DNA of 64,000 bases from Actinostola sp. cb2023 (Eukaryota > Cnidaria > Anthozoa > Actiniaria > Actinostolidae): assembly GCA_033675265.1 (NCBI GenBank), contig JAUJYZ010001210.1, positions 697,501 to 761,500 of the forward strand, read 5' to 3'. Under the pieces are notes generated by a model. It was not told where the DNA came from and did no database searches. It saw only the letters and a list, made by a program, of their open reading frames with translations. Every line of letters starts with the position of its first letter. The first letter of the stretch is position 1. Shown here one piece after another: positions 23,315 to 32,470 of the stretch. The translations under genes and the position numbers were made by a program.

Positions 23315-25912
23315 TGTCCCTGTAGAATTATTACAGTCCTGATTTCCTTCAATAATGTGAGGATAATCAGGGATGGCAGACTGCAAGCATGTCTCACTGG
23401 CTGCTGATCTGTGATCATTCAAAGGGTCATCTTGCTCTTCATCTTCACCATTTACTACATGTATGTCTTTATTGATACTACTGGAAGTTTGAGGTGAAAT
23501 AATTTGTTCATCATCATTAGCATTTGAATGATCTGACTCTGAATGGTGAAGTTCATTTTGATGTATGCATAAATTTGTAAGATCAATGTCAATGTTTTCA
23601 CAATTAATTTCAATATTTTCATACAAAGTATTGTTAGCTTTTAGCCAGTTCAATGCAGTAAGTAGAAATTGAGGACGGACTGCTTGAAAATAAACATGAC
23701 CCCTAAATTGCAGTTTCCTTTTTAATTTTAGTAAGATAATTCCAGATCGCTCAGGTGGGCGTGGTAAAACATTGCAGGTCTGATCACATTCAACTGGGAC
23801 GTTGCAGATTGCTCCTTTAATTTTTCTTTGCTGTCCTTTAGGCATAATAACTATTTTCTCAAACACTATTCGTTGTGCAATTAGTATATGTTCAAGTTTT
23901 TCTAGCGAAGCAAGTTCTGTAGGTGTTTCGTCAACATACAAATTATTCACTACTGCTTGACATGGAAGTTTACTTTGCAATGTTTTTAAGTGGCATGTTT
24001 TGCAAATGTACTCTTTACCATCAAATGAGCTTTGACTGGTAAAATAATATTGCTGAGGATACTTACTTGTTTTCAATTTAACAACTGATTTCTTATAAAG
24101 TGTTCGGTTACAAACGCAGCATATATAATATGGACCTTCCTTTATTTTCTTTTGAAACTGTTTGACACAAGTATCTATATCTTTATCAAGCCTTTGGTGA
24201 TATTTATTTTTCAAAGTATCTAGGTATTGTGTTTTCATTGCTGTGTCCATACTTTGGTAGTCTGCTTTTCTTTTATTCAGTAGCTGTTGTTTTTTATTTG
24301 GATCCATCAATTGGTAGTTTTCTTTTATGTTACGAAGCAGTTCTGTCTTCTTGGAAGCATTCATTGTTGCATAGTTAACTTTCCTATTTTCTAAACATGT
24401 TTTCTTTTTAACAGGTTCCATTGCTTCATATGTGTGTATTCGTCTGTGTCTACGCATTATATTTTTACGTTCATTGCTAGTGACCTTACTTGAACAAGTT
24501 AAAAACTGTATTTCATAATGTATATTATGGCTGCCACAGCTAAATTTGTTTTGTACAACATCACATATATTTTCTATGAGAGACTGAATACTTGTTATAC
24601 TTTTGATATATTGTATTTGTGGTACCAGACTGTCATCAAATGCTAATAGAGAATACGTCATGTTTCCTTTGGCTGTTTGTTTGAATATACAACTTATACA
24701 ATAATTTGAAAACCACCACAAAAAACCTGTATTTTTGTTGTTAATTACAATCAAGGTCTCAAGAACTGATTTCATTTGGAGTGAATTGCATGACAGTATT
24801 CCTTGACTTTTAGTATTAAACACTACATTGATATCAGCACCAGATATTACAACTTTTTCAGGCAGATTGGTGGCTTTCATATGTCTATTAATACAAAGGC
24901 CATTGTAAAAAGAATTCCCATTGTCAACAACTCTAGCTAGTGTACTACAGTCCCAGTAGCGACAAGGTTTAATGACAGAGTAACACATTGAATAAAATGC
25001 TATTGCACAACACTGCTTGCAAGAACAACTTATGCCTGCATCATTAATTATTGTTTTATCAGCACTATGTATGAACTTGGACGGACCAGAGTGACTTTCT
25101 TCGACAATAGGAACATTATTTTGAATTCCATGTATTTGACTTTGCACGCTTCTAATGTGTAGTCCTTTCACTTCAAATACATTGCTACTTGGATATAGGG
25201 CTTGAAAATATTGTACTAAGCTACTGATGGGTGACACTTCTAACAACACACATGTGCCTTGAGGATCACTCATACCATATGAATCCCTAGCATGAGAATC
25301 AAATATTTTAAATCCTCCATTATCAATACCGTAGATACCAACAGCAATAGATCCTATTGTTAATATGAATGAAGTATAATTTTCCCTCAACAGACATTCA
25401 GAAGCTCTATCTATGGGCATGCAGTAGGTATAACCCTCAATATTTATTGCTCTGTCACCATGTACATTACCAGTGTAGCTTTCGCTGTATTCAAATTGAT
25501 AGTCTGTATCATATACTGTGAGCATTGTTGGTAATTCTGTCATCATCAAAAATGACTGTCCAGCTGATTGAGATAAGCTTGTATACAACTCATTCCCAAT
25601 ATTCATTATTTGCACCAGGTCACTCTGGGAGGTTGTTGGTTGTCTTTTATTGTATATCAAAGAACACAAACTCATTGCAACACATTGTTGTCCAGCATTT
25701 CGACCAAATACTAAAATATTGCCTTGACTATAAGGTGCTCTTATTGTTTTGTTTGGATCAATAAGTAGAGTAGGACCAGGATTCTTTTCTATATCTGTTC
25801 TCAATGCAGACTGACAGAAATTTCTTCTGTGATTAAGACTTTTATATGTAGTGGACTTTGAAGAACAGTTTTCATCTATAAAACCCATTGATTGTAGATT
25901 TGGCTCCTTCAA
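23312..25912 (-). CDS. Helentron protease, repeat and zinc-finger region
   Basis: Open for 866 codons. Residues 40-47 are a 2A-like motif. Residues ~60-215 look like a C76-type cysteine protease: Gln63, the GRNAGQQCVAMSL motif with Cys77, and FDSHARD with Asp205 and His207. The D-x-H pair and the Gln-to-Cys spacing are those of the herpesvirus tegument deubiquitinase fold. A second, weaker protease-like domain follows (CKQCCAIAFYSMCY, later FLWWFSNYC). Then come about four 19-residue repeats of the type YxxMDxxKKxxLLxNxK. Two Cys pairs (YYICCVCNRTLY; YICKTCHLK) and the GAICNVPVECDQTCNVLPR signature close the region, as in other Helitrons. The first codon is TTG; the first ATG is at 25888. The frame is related to the upstream 240-codon segment by one indel. 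Confidence 0.82.
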   Translation of the reverse strand: MKEPNLQSMGFIDENCSSKSTTYKSLNHRRNFCQSALRTDIEKNPGPTLLIDPNKTIRAPYSQGNILVFGRNAGQQCVAMSLCSLIYNKRQPTTSQSDLVQIMNIGNELYTSLSQSAGQSFLMMTELPTMLTVYDTDYQFEYSESYTGNVHGDRAINIEGYTYCMPIDRASECLLRENYTSFILTIGSIAVGIYGIDNGGFKIFDSHARDSYGMSDPQGTCVLLEVSPISSLVQYFQALYPSSNVFEVKGLHIRSVQSQIHGIQNNVPIVEESHSGPSKFIHSADKTIINDAGISCSCKQCCAIAFYSMCYSVIKPCRYWDCSTLARVVDNGNSFYNGLCINRHMKATNLPEKVVISGADINVVFNTKSQGILSCNSLQMKSVLETLIVINNKNTGFLWWFSNYCISCIFKQTAKGNMTYSLLAFDDSLVPQIQYIKSITSIQSLIENICDVVQNKFSCGSHNIHYEIQFLTCSSKVTSNERKNIMRRHRRIHTYEAMEPVKKKTCLENRKVNYATMNASKKTELLRNIKENYQLMDPNKKQQLLNKRKADYQSMDTAMKTQYLDTLKNKYHQRLDKDIDTCVKQFQKKIKEGPYYICCVCNRTLYKKSVVKLKTSKYPQQYYFTSQSSFDGKEYICKTCHLKTLQSKLPCQAVVNNLYVDETPTELASLEKLEHILIAQRIVFEKIVIMPKGQQRKIKGAICNVPVECDQTCNVLPRPPERSGIILLKLKRKLQFRGHVYFQAVRPQFLLTALNWLKANNTLYENIEINCENIDIDLTNLCIHQNELHHSESDHSNANDDEQIISPQTSSSINKDIHVVNGEDEEQDDPLNDHRSAASETCLQSAIPDYPHIIEGNQDCNNSTGT
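25772..25795 (-). other. 2A-like ribosome-skipping motif DIEKNPGP
   Basis: Codons GAT ATA GAA AAG AAT CCT GGT CCT encode DIEKNPGP, an exact match to the D-(V/I)-E-x-N-P-G-P consensus of 2A peptides, at which the ribosome fails to form the Gly-Pro bond. The preceding residues CQSALRT are moderately hydrophobic, shorter in leucines than in strong 2A signals. It lies about 40 residues into the frame and about 13 residues before the protease-like domain. Confidence 0.7.
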
Positions 25913-26594
25913 AACTCGTTGTAAAGCCTTTTTCTTTCTTCTTTTTGGAGACTATATGAATAGAGCGGTAAGTGATCTTTCTAAAAGACTGTCTTTTTAT
26001 AGTACTGGGAATAGGTCTATAGCAGTCACGTCGAGCAATACGTATATTATTGACAATATGATGAAACTGTGACGATGCTGGCACAGTTTTTTCAATACAA
26101 GAAACAAACATTGCACGTCGAGATCTAAACTCATTTATTTCATTAATTGACGAGTCATCATGAACATTTTCACTACAAAGGTTAGCCTGGATGCGAACAT
26201 TTGAATTCGTCTCTACAATAGTAAGCTGTTGTTGACAATCTTGTAATATTGATTCAGTATTAGCTTTATGTAGTTCGTACGATTCTATCATGGCCGCTTT
26301 GAAGTTCTCACCTTTCTTCAAGATATCTGTTTGCTTTTTGTCGTCAAACTTCAGTTCATCAGGCTTCGTGTTGTGAAATACACTGTGCATAGCTATGCAG
26401 TTCTCAGATGAGTTCTTATTTGAGTTCATAATGTTCATATTTATGTTATTTTGTAGCTCATTTGTTTGTAGCTCTTTGAGTTCGTGGACCGACCCGTTTC
26501 GAAAACGCTCGTCTTCTTTTAGTGTGGGCCTACCACGAACAGCGTGTGCATTTGTAAGTGAGAAGAGCGTGTCTAACAGCAAGCGATACATCAT
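25872..26594 (-). CDS. Helentron N-terminal region
   Basis: Open for 240 codons on the minus strand. Early residues contain VRGRPTLKEDERFRNGS. The middle is Asn- and Glu-rich and hydrophilic, with a possible coiled coil around ELHKANTESILQDCQQQL. The end is very basic (YRPIPSTIKRQSFRK, then KKKKEKG). In the overlap at 25872-25912 the downstream 866-codon frame reads KEPNLQSMGFIDENC, so one indel in the A-rich run near 25925 probably joined the two. The role is unknown: a DNA-binding or nuclear-targeting N-terminus is plausible from the charge. If the 2A motif works, this part would be released separately. Confidence 0.55.
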   Translation of the reverse strand: MMYRLLLDTLFSLTNAHAVRGRPTLKEDERFRNGSVHELKELQTNELQNNINMNIMNSNKNSSENCIAMHSVFHNTKPDELKFDDKKQTDILKKGENFKAAMIESYELHKANTESILQDCQQQLTIVETNSNVRIQANLCSENVHDDSSINEINEFRSRRAMFVSCIEKTVPASSQFHHIVNNIRIARRDCYRPIPSTIKRQSFRKITYRSIHIVSKKKKEKGFTTSFEGAKSTINGFYR

Positions 26595-26825
26595 CTCAGT
26601 TATCGATATCGACGATGTAATGAGCTTTGTCCGAAAGAGGAATATCGAACTTTTTCAAACGACTCCGCCACAGGCACAGAGGCATTCCTTCGTCGAATGA
26701 GTCAAACGTACACGTTTCGTATGAGCCTGCGATATGAGCCTGCGATATACGACCGAGCGCATGCGCTGTCATGACGATTTGTCCATTTCGTGACCTACGA
26801 AGAAAAAGAAAGCCCAATTTATAAA

Positions 26826-27020
26826 TAGGTACCAGAATCCGTTTTCGTACCTCAAACATTGCCTATATTTCAACGTTCCGTTCATGGCGCTCAGTACACC
26901 TTTTTAAAACCAAATTTGAAAAATAACTACAAAAGTTACACAAAAATAAATACTACAGTAGAAAAGACCAAGAAACGTTTATTAATTATGCAGAATGTCG
27001 TTGTTGTAGTGATATAGATT
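26826..27020. repeat. Right arm of long inverted repeat, inner part
   Basis: Reverse complement of about 14920-15092. It stops exactly where the Harbinger terminal repeat begins; the rest of the arm resumes at 31559. Landmarks include cgttttcgtacctcaaacat and aaacgtttattaat. Confidence 0.7.
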
Positions 27021-27209
27021 AGAGACCTTTAGATCCGAGTCCGACTACGAGTACGAGTTTTGACCGCGCGAAGATTGGCACTAGTATGTCGTAGTCGTAG
27101 TCGTAGTGACGCAATTGAAACTTTAGATGGTAAACAACTACGAGTTTTTGTGTGTTTTGGAGTTTCTCGTACATATCTACCATGTTTTCAAAGAAAAATA
27201 TCCTGGTAT

Positions 27210-29325
27210 ATGGAAGATATCTTTGACGAAGATGAAGTTGTCGCGGTTTTTTCTGTGAGCTTCACAGAAAAAACCCACCGTATCCGTACTGGAAACATAA
27301 GCACGTCGAGTATTCGCTACAAGAAATGGAGGAATCTGAAGTGAAATCTGAGTTCCGATTTGGGACCCATGAACTGGCTCTACTCATGGAAGCACTACAG
27401 ATCCCCCATAAATTTACATGCCCAAATGGCACTGTTGCTTCGGGTCTTGAAGGACTGCTGATGCTGCTGAAGCGGTTCGCTTATCCATGCCGTCTAAGCG
27501 ATATGATACCAAGATTTGGGCGCTCAGTTCCTGAAATGAGTTTGATTTTGGCGGAGGTAAATAAATTGTTACTTATAATTCTTCATTTATTAGAGAAATG
27601 CTGCTAATTTAATTATTTGGATTAGTGGTTGAAGTGTCTATAAAAAGATAATCAGAGAAAATTACTTTTTAATTGTGGTTTAAAATAATCATCTAAATTC
27701 GTAAAAAATATCCTACAATGTTTTTCTATTGTTTAAGTTAGCCTGACGTTTCACAGATTTTGAGTGATTGCAATAAACTTGTGAACTAGTTAGTAGATTA
27801 AAAAAAATAGACACTAGCTAGTAGACCTAATATTTCCATTGTTTTCTGATTAAACTTATTTTTATATACATGTACACACTAACATAATTTTTATTTCACA
27901 GGTTTATTGCAATCACTTTAATTTATTGCTTGCATTCTGAGTGTACATGTATGGTACTGATTAAATAATTTTTATTGTTACATTACTGGTTAATCATCAA
28001 CATTTATTCCTACCATTATTATTAATACACTGAATCTTATTGCATTGTATTGGATAGGTAACATATTTTATCCATCACACTCATGGCCATCTTCTCAGAG
28101 ACTTTAACCAACCATGGTTACAACCACAACAATTGCAAACCTTCGCAGATGCCATACACCAGAAGGGAGCTGCCCTTGACAATTGCTGGGGCTTCGTCGA
28201 TGGCACAGTCCGACCTATCTGCCGACCTGGTGAAAACCAGCGGGTTGTCTATAATGGTCACAAGAGGGTGCATGGTCTTAAGTTCCGGTCAGTTGTTGCA
28301 CCAAATGGTTTAATTGCAAATCTTTTTGGCCCCATTGGTAAGTTAATTTGACAACATGCATTACTTGAACTAATACTTAACTTTTTTTTTAGTTCCAAGG
28401 AGTTCCAGACAAGGTTTGTTAGTGTGGATTTACATAACCTTTATTAGTGAAATAGATATTAGACTACCATAGTTTTTTACACCTGTATGTTTTCATTTGT
28501 GTATAAATACTGTCTTTAATGTGATAGGGATGGATGGTCCTTTGGGGCAGGGAGATCTTTTTTTCTTGGTGGGAGGGAGCTGGAAAATCCTAACAAAAAT
28601 TCAGTGTTTGCATAAGACGAAAAGGTGAAACAAATTGTTTGCATACAATTATTATCGTTTGCTGACAAATCTTACATATATGTAAAAAATAATAATGTTT
28701 GCAGAGACAAAGATCAAAATCAAAATAATATTTTTTGTTATAAGACAAATAATTTTTTCCTTGCCCCCCCCCCCCCCCCCCCCCCCCCCTCCAAAAAATA
28801 ATGGTCCATGGCCCTTATTTAGTTTGTTTGAAGAACAAATCTCTATCATGTTATTAGCGATTTTGTTATTTCTTTGTAACGCTTTATTTCTCTATAATTA
28901 TTTACCGGACAGAAGGGAAACGCCATGATGCTGGGATGCTTAGAATGTCTGGTCTGCTTGATCAGCTACAGCAGCATTCTTTTAATCAACATGGGCAGCC
29001 TCTGTGCATTTATGGGGACCCAGCATACCCATTAAGAGTCCATCTGCAAGGCCCTTACAAGTCTGGACATCTTACCCAGAATGAAGAAGCTTACAATGCC
29101 TCAATGAGCGCTGTGCGAACATCAGTAGAATGGGTTTTTGAGGATATTCTCTCCTATTTTGCATTTCTGGATTTCAAAAAGAACCTCAAGATTGGACTTA
29201 GCCCAATAGGTACTATGTACTCTGTTTGTACACTTTTGAGGAATGCCCACACTTGTTTGTATGGATCAACTACAAGTTCTTTTTTTAATGTAGATCCACC
29301 AACCATTCAAGAATACTTTCAGTAA
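27210..29325 (+). CDS. Harbinger DDE transposase, three exons
   Basis: Likely start ATG at 27210 (MEDIFDEDE). A missing T in the run near 27248-27253 shifts frame, after which ELHRKNPPYPYWKH continues into the frame of an internal ATG at 27326. Exon 1 ends at 27556 (gcggag|gtaaat), exon 2 is 28058-28337 (ag|gtaaca to attg|gtaagt) and exon 3 is 28913-29325. All junction phases agree. Catalytic residues are Asp in CWGFVDGTVRP, Asp in IYGDPAYPL, and Glu in TSVEWVFED; RHDAGML lies at the exon 2-3 join. From 27326 the product is 307 residues, about 345 with the 5' part. It cuts and pastes the element together with the Myb-like partner. Apart from the single homopolymer break it looks intact. Confidence 0.9.
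27763..27917. mobile_element. Miniature element, agtgattgcaataaac family, in intron 1
   Basis: Ends agtgattgcaataaac and its complement gtttattgcaatcact bound 155 bp inside the first intron of the Harbinger transposase. The same ends bound the copy at 57181-57323, which has a clear TA duplication. Confidence 0.75.
28764..28789. repeat. C26 homopolymer in transposase intron 2
   Basis: A run of 26 Cs in the second intron of the Harbinger transposase. Length is likely unstable and may be misassembled. Confidence 0.9.
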
Positions 29326-29491
29326 TGGACTATTTTAACACCTGTCTACTCGTGAGGCTCTCTGGGAAAGGGGAGGAGAAAGAAGGGAAGAGCCTATACA
29401 AGTTTCTATTGTTTGGAATTAAATATATGCCTCGATTACACTTGATTATGCCATGAAGTATAAAGGTCAATCACAGTATTCCATGATAGTT

Positions 29492-29670
29492 CAGGCCCGT
29501 AGCCAGACCAACATCTCTCCCGAGGCACTTTTATCAGTGCAGTCAAAATTTTATAGCTGCACATAGTGGACAGTCAGCCTTTCTTGTCAATTTAGTTAAA
29601 AGATAAATAAAATCAGCGATGTTTTACCGAGGCAACTGCCTCGGCTCGCCTCATACTGGCTACGGGCCTG
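29492..29670. mobile_element. CAGGCCCGTAGCCAG-ended miniature element
   Basis: The 15-bp end caggcccgtagccag is perfectly inverted at the right as ctggctacgggcctg, 179 bp overall. The interior is partly palindromic (gaggcaactgcctcg). It lies between the convergent Harbinger genes, and an exact target duplication is not obvious. Confidence 0.65.
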
Positions 29671-30313
29671 CAGTTTAACTGTGAAACATGGTCTCAACAG
29701 TCAGTGTGGTTCATTTCAAACTAGAGATGTCATACCTCAGCAAATTGCAATGAGTTTCCTCTGTTTGTAGGTGTATTTTCCAAAATAATTAGTAACTGAT
29801 AGGACTCAATTGGGTGGGCAGTTTTCCTTCTTCATCCCCTTTCTCCTCCCTCACGACTTCCATCTCACATACCCCTTCTCAGAACGAGAGCCTGTAGGCT
29901 TAGGCTACGACTGTTGTAGCTATTAGATTCCAACATAACATATACATGTTATCATCTCTTGTTTGGATGTTAGTTAGCCTGTAACATACATACATGGGTC
30001 AGTTCAAGATTGCAACACAATTATTTACTACATGCACAATGTATATTCATGTATATGTCATTATTTTTAATATGAAATTTGAAAGGGAAACGTTTGAAAA
30101 AATTGCAATTGCAATAATATATTATATAAGTTATTCAGACATGTAAAGTACATGGGTATACAAATAGATAATTAGTTACAAAATTGTGAAAGTATACTAA
30201 AACCTCTAAGTATTGTTTGTAAAGAGTGATAGTTATATATTAATATATAACTTTGTGTAATATACTAGTCAGATTGAAAACAATAAATCACTCTATACGT
30301 TTTACATAATAAC

Positions 30314-31056
30314 TTATTGTCTAATATGTTTCATTAGTTCATTTAAGGAACCAATGAATGCCATATTCACAGCCTGTTGTTGCTGTTGAGCTTGTTGCTG
30401 TTGCTGAATCAGCATGGCTTGAAACTGTTGTTGTTGTTGGATCTCTGCTGCCCGCATATCTAGCTCTCTTTCTTAATTCTCTTTGTTCTTCTTGATCTTT
30501 AAGTTTATTCATGGCAACTTCTTCCATGACACCAACCAAATTAGGATTGCTTCTCCGCTTTTTGGGTGAAACCTCTTCCTCTGATTCATCACTTTCACCT
30601 GTAGTACTTGTCAGGTTCGTTTTCTTCCTTTGCTTGGTTTCACCCAATCTTTCTGTTGCTCTTTTTCTAATATCTTCTGCTTTGGCCTTCTCTTTTGTTT
30701 CTTTTTTTTTGTTTGTCCACTTCACACTCAAGTATTCGTTCATGAATGTCTGTTAGTGCCTGGTACCTCTCATCGTAAGTCACTTCAACTCCACTTGCTT
30801 TGAGCTCTTCGCTCTCTCTTCTCTTGAATTCACTATATAACTTGTCAAACTTATCCCTTACTGATCTTTGGTTAACTTTCATGTCAAGCTCGTTCAGGGA
30901 TTCAGCTATTTTTGACCAGACCGATCCTCTCTCTTTTGACCCACTGTTGTACTTGTACGGTTCTTCTAATAAGATTTCATTTAATAAAAGCAATTCATGC
31001 TTATCTTTCCAAATGAAAAGTTCTCTTTTTGCCTGACTTTTAGCCATATTTGCCAC
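30314..31056 (-). pseudogene. Harbinger Myb/MADF-like accessory protein
   Basis: Starts at MANMAKSQAKRELFIWKDKH. The trihelix is defined by Trp in FIWKDK, GSVWSKIAESL and VRDKFDKLYSEF, the usual DNA-binding protein that brings Harbinger transposase to the element ends. After about 117 residues an indel in the A-run near 30705 shifts the frame; the basic KKKETKEKAKAEDIRKR segment follows. A second shift near 30465 leads to a Gln-rich C-terminal helix (ELDMRAAEIQQQQQF) that ends at TAA 30316-30314. Two frame breaks in an otherwise well-preserved gene suggest recent decay or homopolymer errors in the assembly. Confidence 0.8.
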
Positions 31057-31558
31057 GACTGTTTTAGAGTACTACGTCGCTATGTGAATCAAAACAAACA
31101 TATTAATACAAAATGAATGGCTATGTGTCTTTGTTTTCATAAAACACCGTTTTATCATATGCCATTAAAGAGAAAAAACGAGAAAAAATATGACCAAAAC
31201 CAGTTGAGGGCAATTCAATGAGTTTTTTGGCCGCTAACTCAACTTAAAGTTTCGAGGATTTATTTTATTTTATCGTCATATTCCAGACAAAAAATAAATA
31301 CAATAATATAATATGATACCATATCTGCCTATTTGTCAGCATGTAAGATCTGTTTAAAGTGAAATTAAAACATAAAACTCACCTTTTAAAACTCGTACTC
31401 GCGGCTACGAGATTTGTCCAAAAACTCGTCGTAGCCGTCCTGACAACAACTAGATTTTCACGTTTGCGTGACAATGTCACGGTGTTGCGCATGCGTGATG
31501 GGTCTCTTCCGAAAACTCGTACTCGTACTCGTACTCGTACTCGGATCTAAAGGTCTCT

Positions 31559-31783
31559 ATTAACACACACTGACTGTTCAAAGTTGCCTTATAATTTAGC
31601 CGAAAATTTTCAGTCATCAGGCGGGGTTTTAAAAACTGCAAATTTCTCCTAAGATAAAAATCGCTAGAACTTTTTAGTATTTTTCCCTAAAAGAGGTCAT
31701 CGAAAGGAATGATATGGCGAAAGAAAATTTAATTCGATTTTTTTTAGTTGACCGGCGAATCTCGATCCTTACTGATATCCTCT
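31559..31783. repeat. Right arm of long inverted repeat, outer part
   Basis: Reverse complement of about 14675-14900, continuing the arm interrupted at 27020. Landmarks are gttgccttataatttagccg and ttgaccggcgaatctcga. Confidence 0.7.
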
Positions 31784-32017
31784 CGTAATGACTCCTGAAA
31801 ACTTGTGAAATATTGTTAGTGGATTGGAAATGTGGATTGGTAATCTTTGTGCTGATTGCGAACCCTAAGCGAAAGTATGTTTTATCGCCACTTGAGGGAG
31901 TATAATCTAAGCCGAAAACATCCCGAGTTTGACATAAATGTAGTTGCAGATGAAATTAAAGCCCTTCTTCTAGGTCCCAAATGCCATGGAGGTTACAGGT
32001 ACGTCTGGCACACGTTG

Positions 32018-32311
32018 CAATGAGGGTTTATCATGTAATTTCAAAACTCATAAGACAAAAAAATGATTATCATAGCTGGAAAGATCTCGTTGAAATTAGT
32101 CAAAAGGTGAAGTTTGGAAAAGATCGCTTCACAAATTGCGAAGATATGAATTTTCAAAAATCGAAATCTGTATGAAAACCTTTGTTGGAGGCAAGAGTTG
32201 CCTCCAAGCGTAAATTTCCAAAGGTTTTCATTTTGAAAATTTATTTCTTCGCAATTTGTGAAGCGATCTTTTGTACTATGAGTTTTGAAATTACATGATA
32301 AACCCTCATTG
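32018..32311. mobile_element. Inverted-repeat miniature element, ~120-bp arms
   Basis: caatgagggtttatcatgta (32018) is inverted at the right end, and the pairing runs inward through agatcgcttcacaaattgcg. The centre pairs ggaggcaa with ttgcctcc, so the whole 294 bp can fold into one hairpin. Confidence 0.65.
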
Positions 32312-32470
32312 AAAGGTTATCAAGTTCCAAGGGGAATCGTTCAGTTACTTTTGAAAAACATTGTATCTGAAATGCGAAGATCACACAGGCTCAAAAGGCG
32401 GATTTATCGTAATGAAGGTCCAAACGCCGACGGCATGCCTACGGCTACGACAAACTGAAACCGACGGCTT

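Larger units (their letters stand above)
17051..26594 (-). mobile_element. Helentron-type Helitron coding block
   Basis: Five consecutive minus-strand coding segments form one rolling-circle transposon gene set. From high to low coordinate these are the N-terminal region, a 2A-like motif with C76-like protease and zinc fingers, Rep-helicase, EEP endonuclease, and an RPA-like gene. The C-terminal endonuclease is what separates Helentrons from ordinary Helitrons, and RPA is a known passenger of animal elements. The limits given are those of the coding sequence only; the true ends (no inverted repeats expected, T-T or A-T target) could not be located by eye. Several frameshifts and at least one in-frame stop show that this copy is not intact, unless some are assembly errors. 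Confidence 0.9.
27021..31558 (+). mobile_element. PIF/Harbinger transposon, complete ends
   Basis: Both ends carry agagacctttagatccgagt as a perfect 20-bp inverted repeat, with weaker pairing further in (tacgagtacgagtttt against a tactcg repeat at 31510-31540). ATT flanks both ends (27018-27020 and 31559-31561), a 3-bp target duplication as expected for this superfamily. The element holds the standard convergent gene pair: a DDE transposase on the plus strand (exons 27210-29325) and a Myb/MADF-like protein on the minus strand (31056-30314). It sits inside the inverted-repeat arm. Two miniature elements are nested in it (27763-27917 and 29492-29670). Confidence 0.92.

Noticed and set aside
17051..26594. 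A virus-derived (endogenous viral) origin for the protease-helicase block
   Set aside because: The HUH Rep with two tyrosines, Pif1 helicase and pre-Rep motifs are diagnostic of Helitrons. The C76-like fold is only a domain resemblance.
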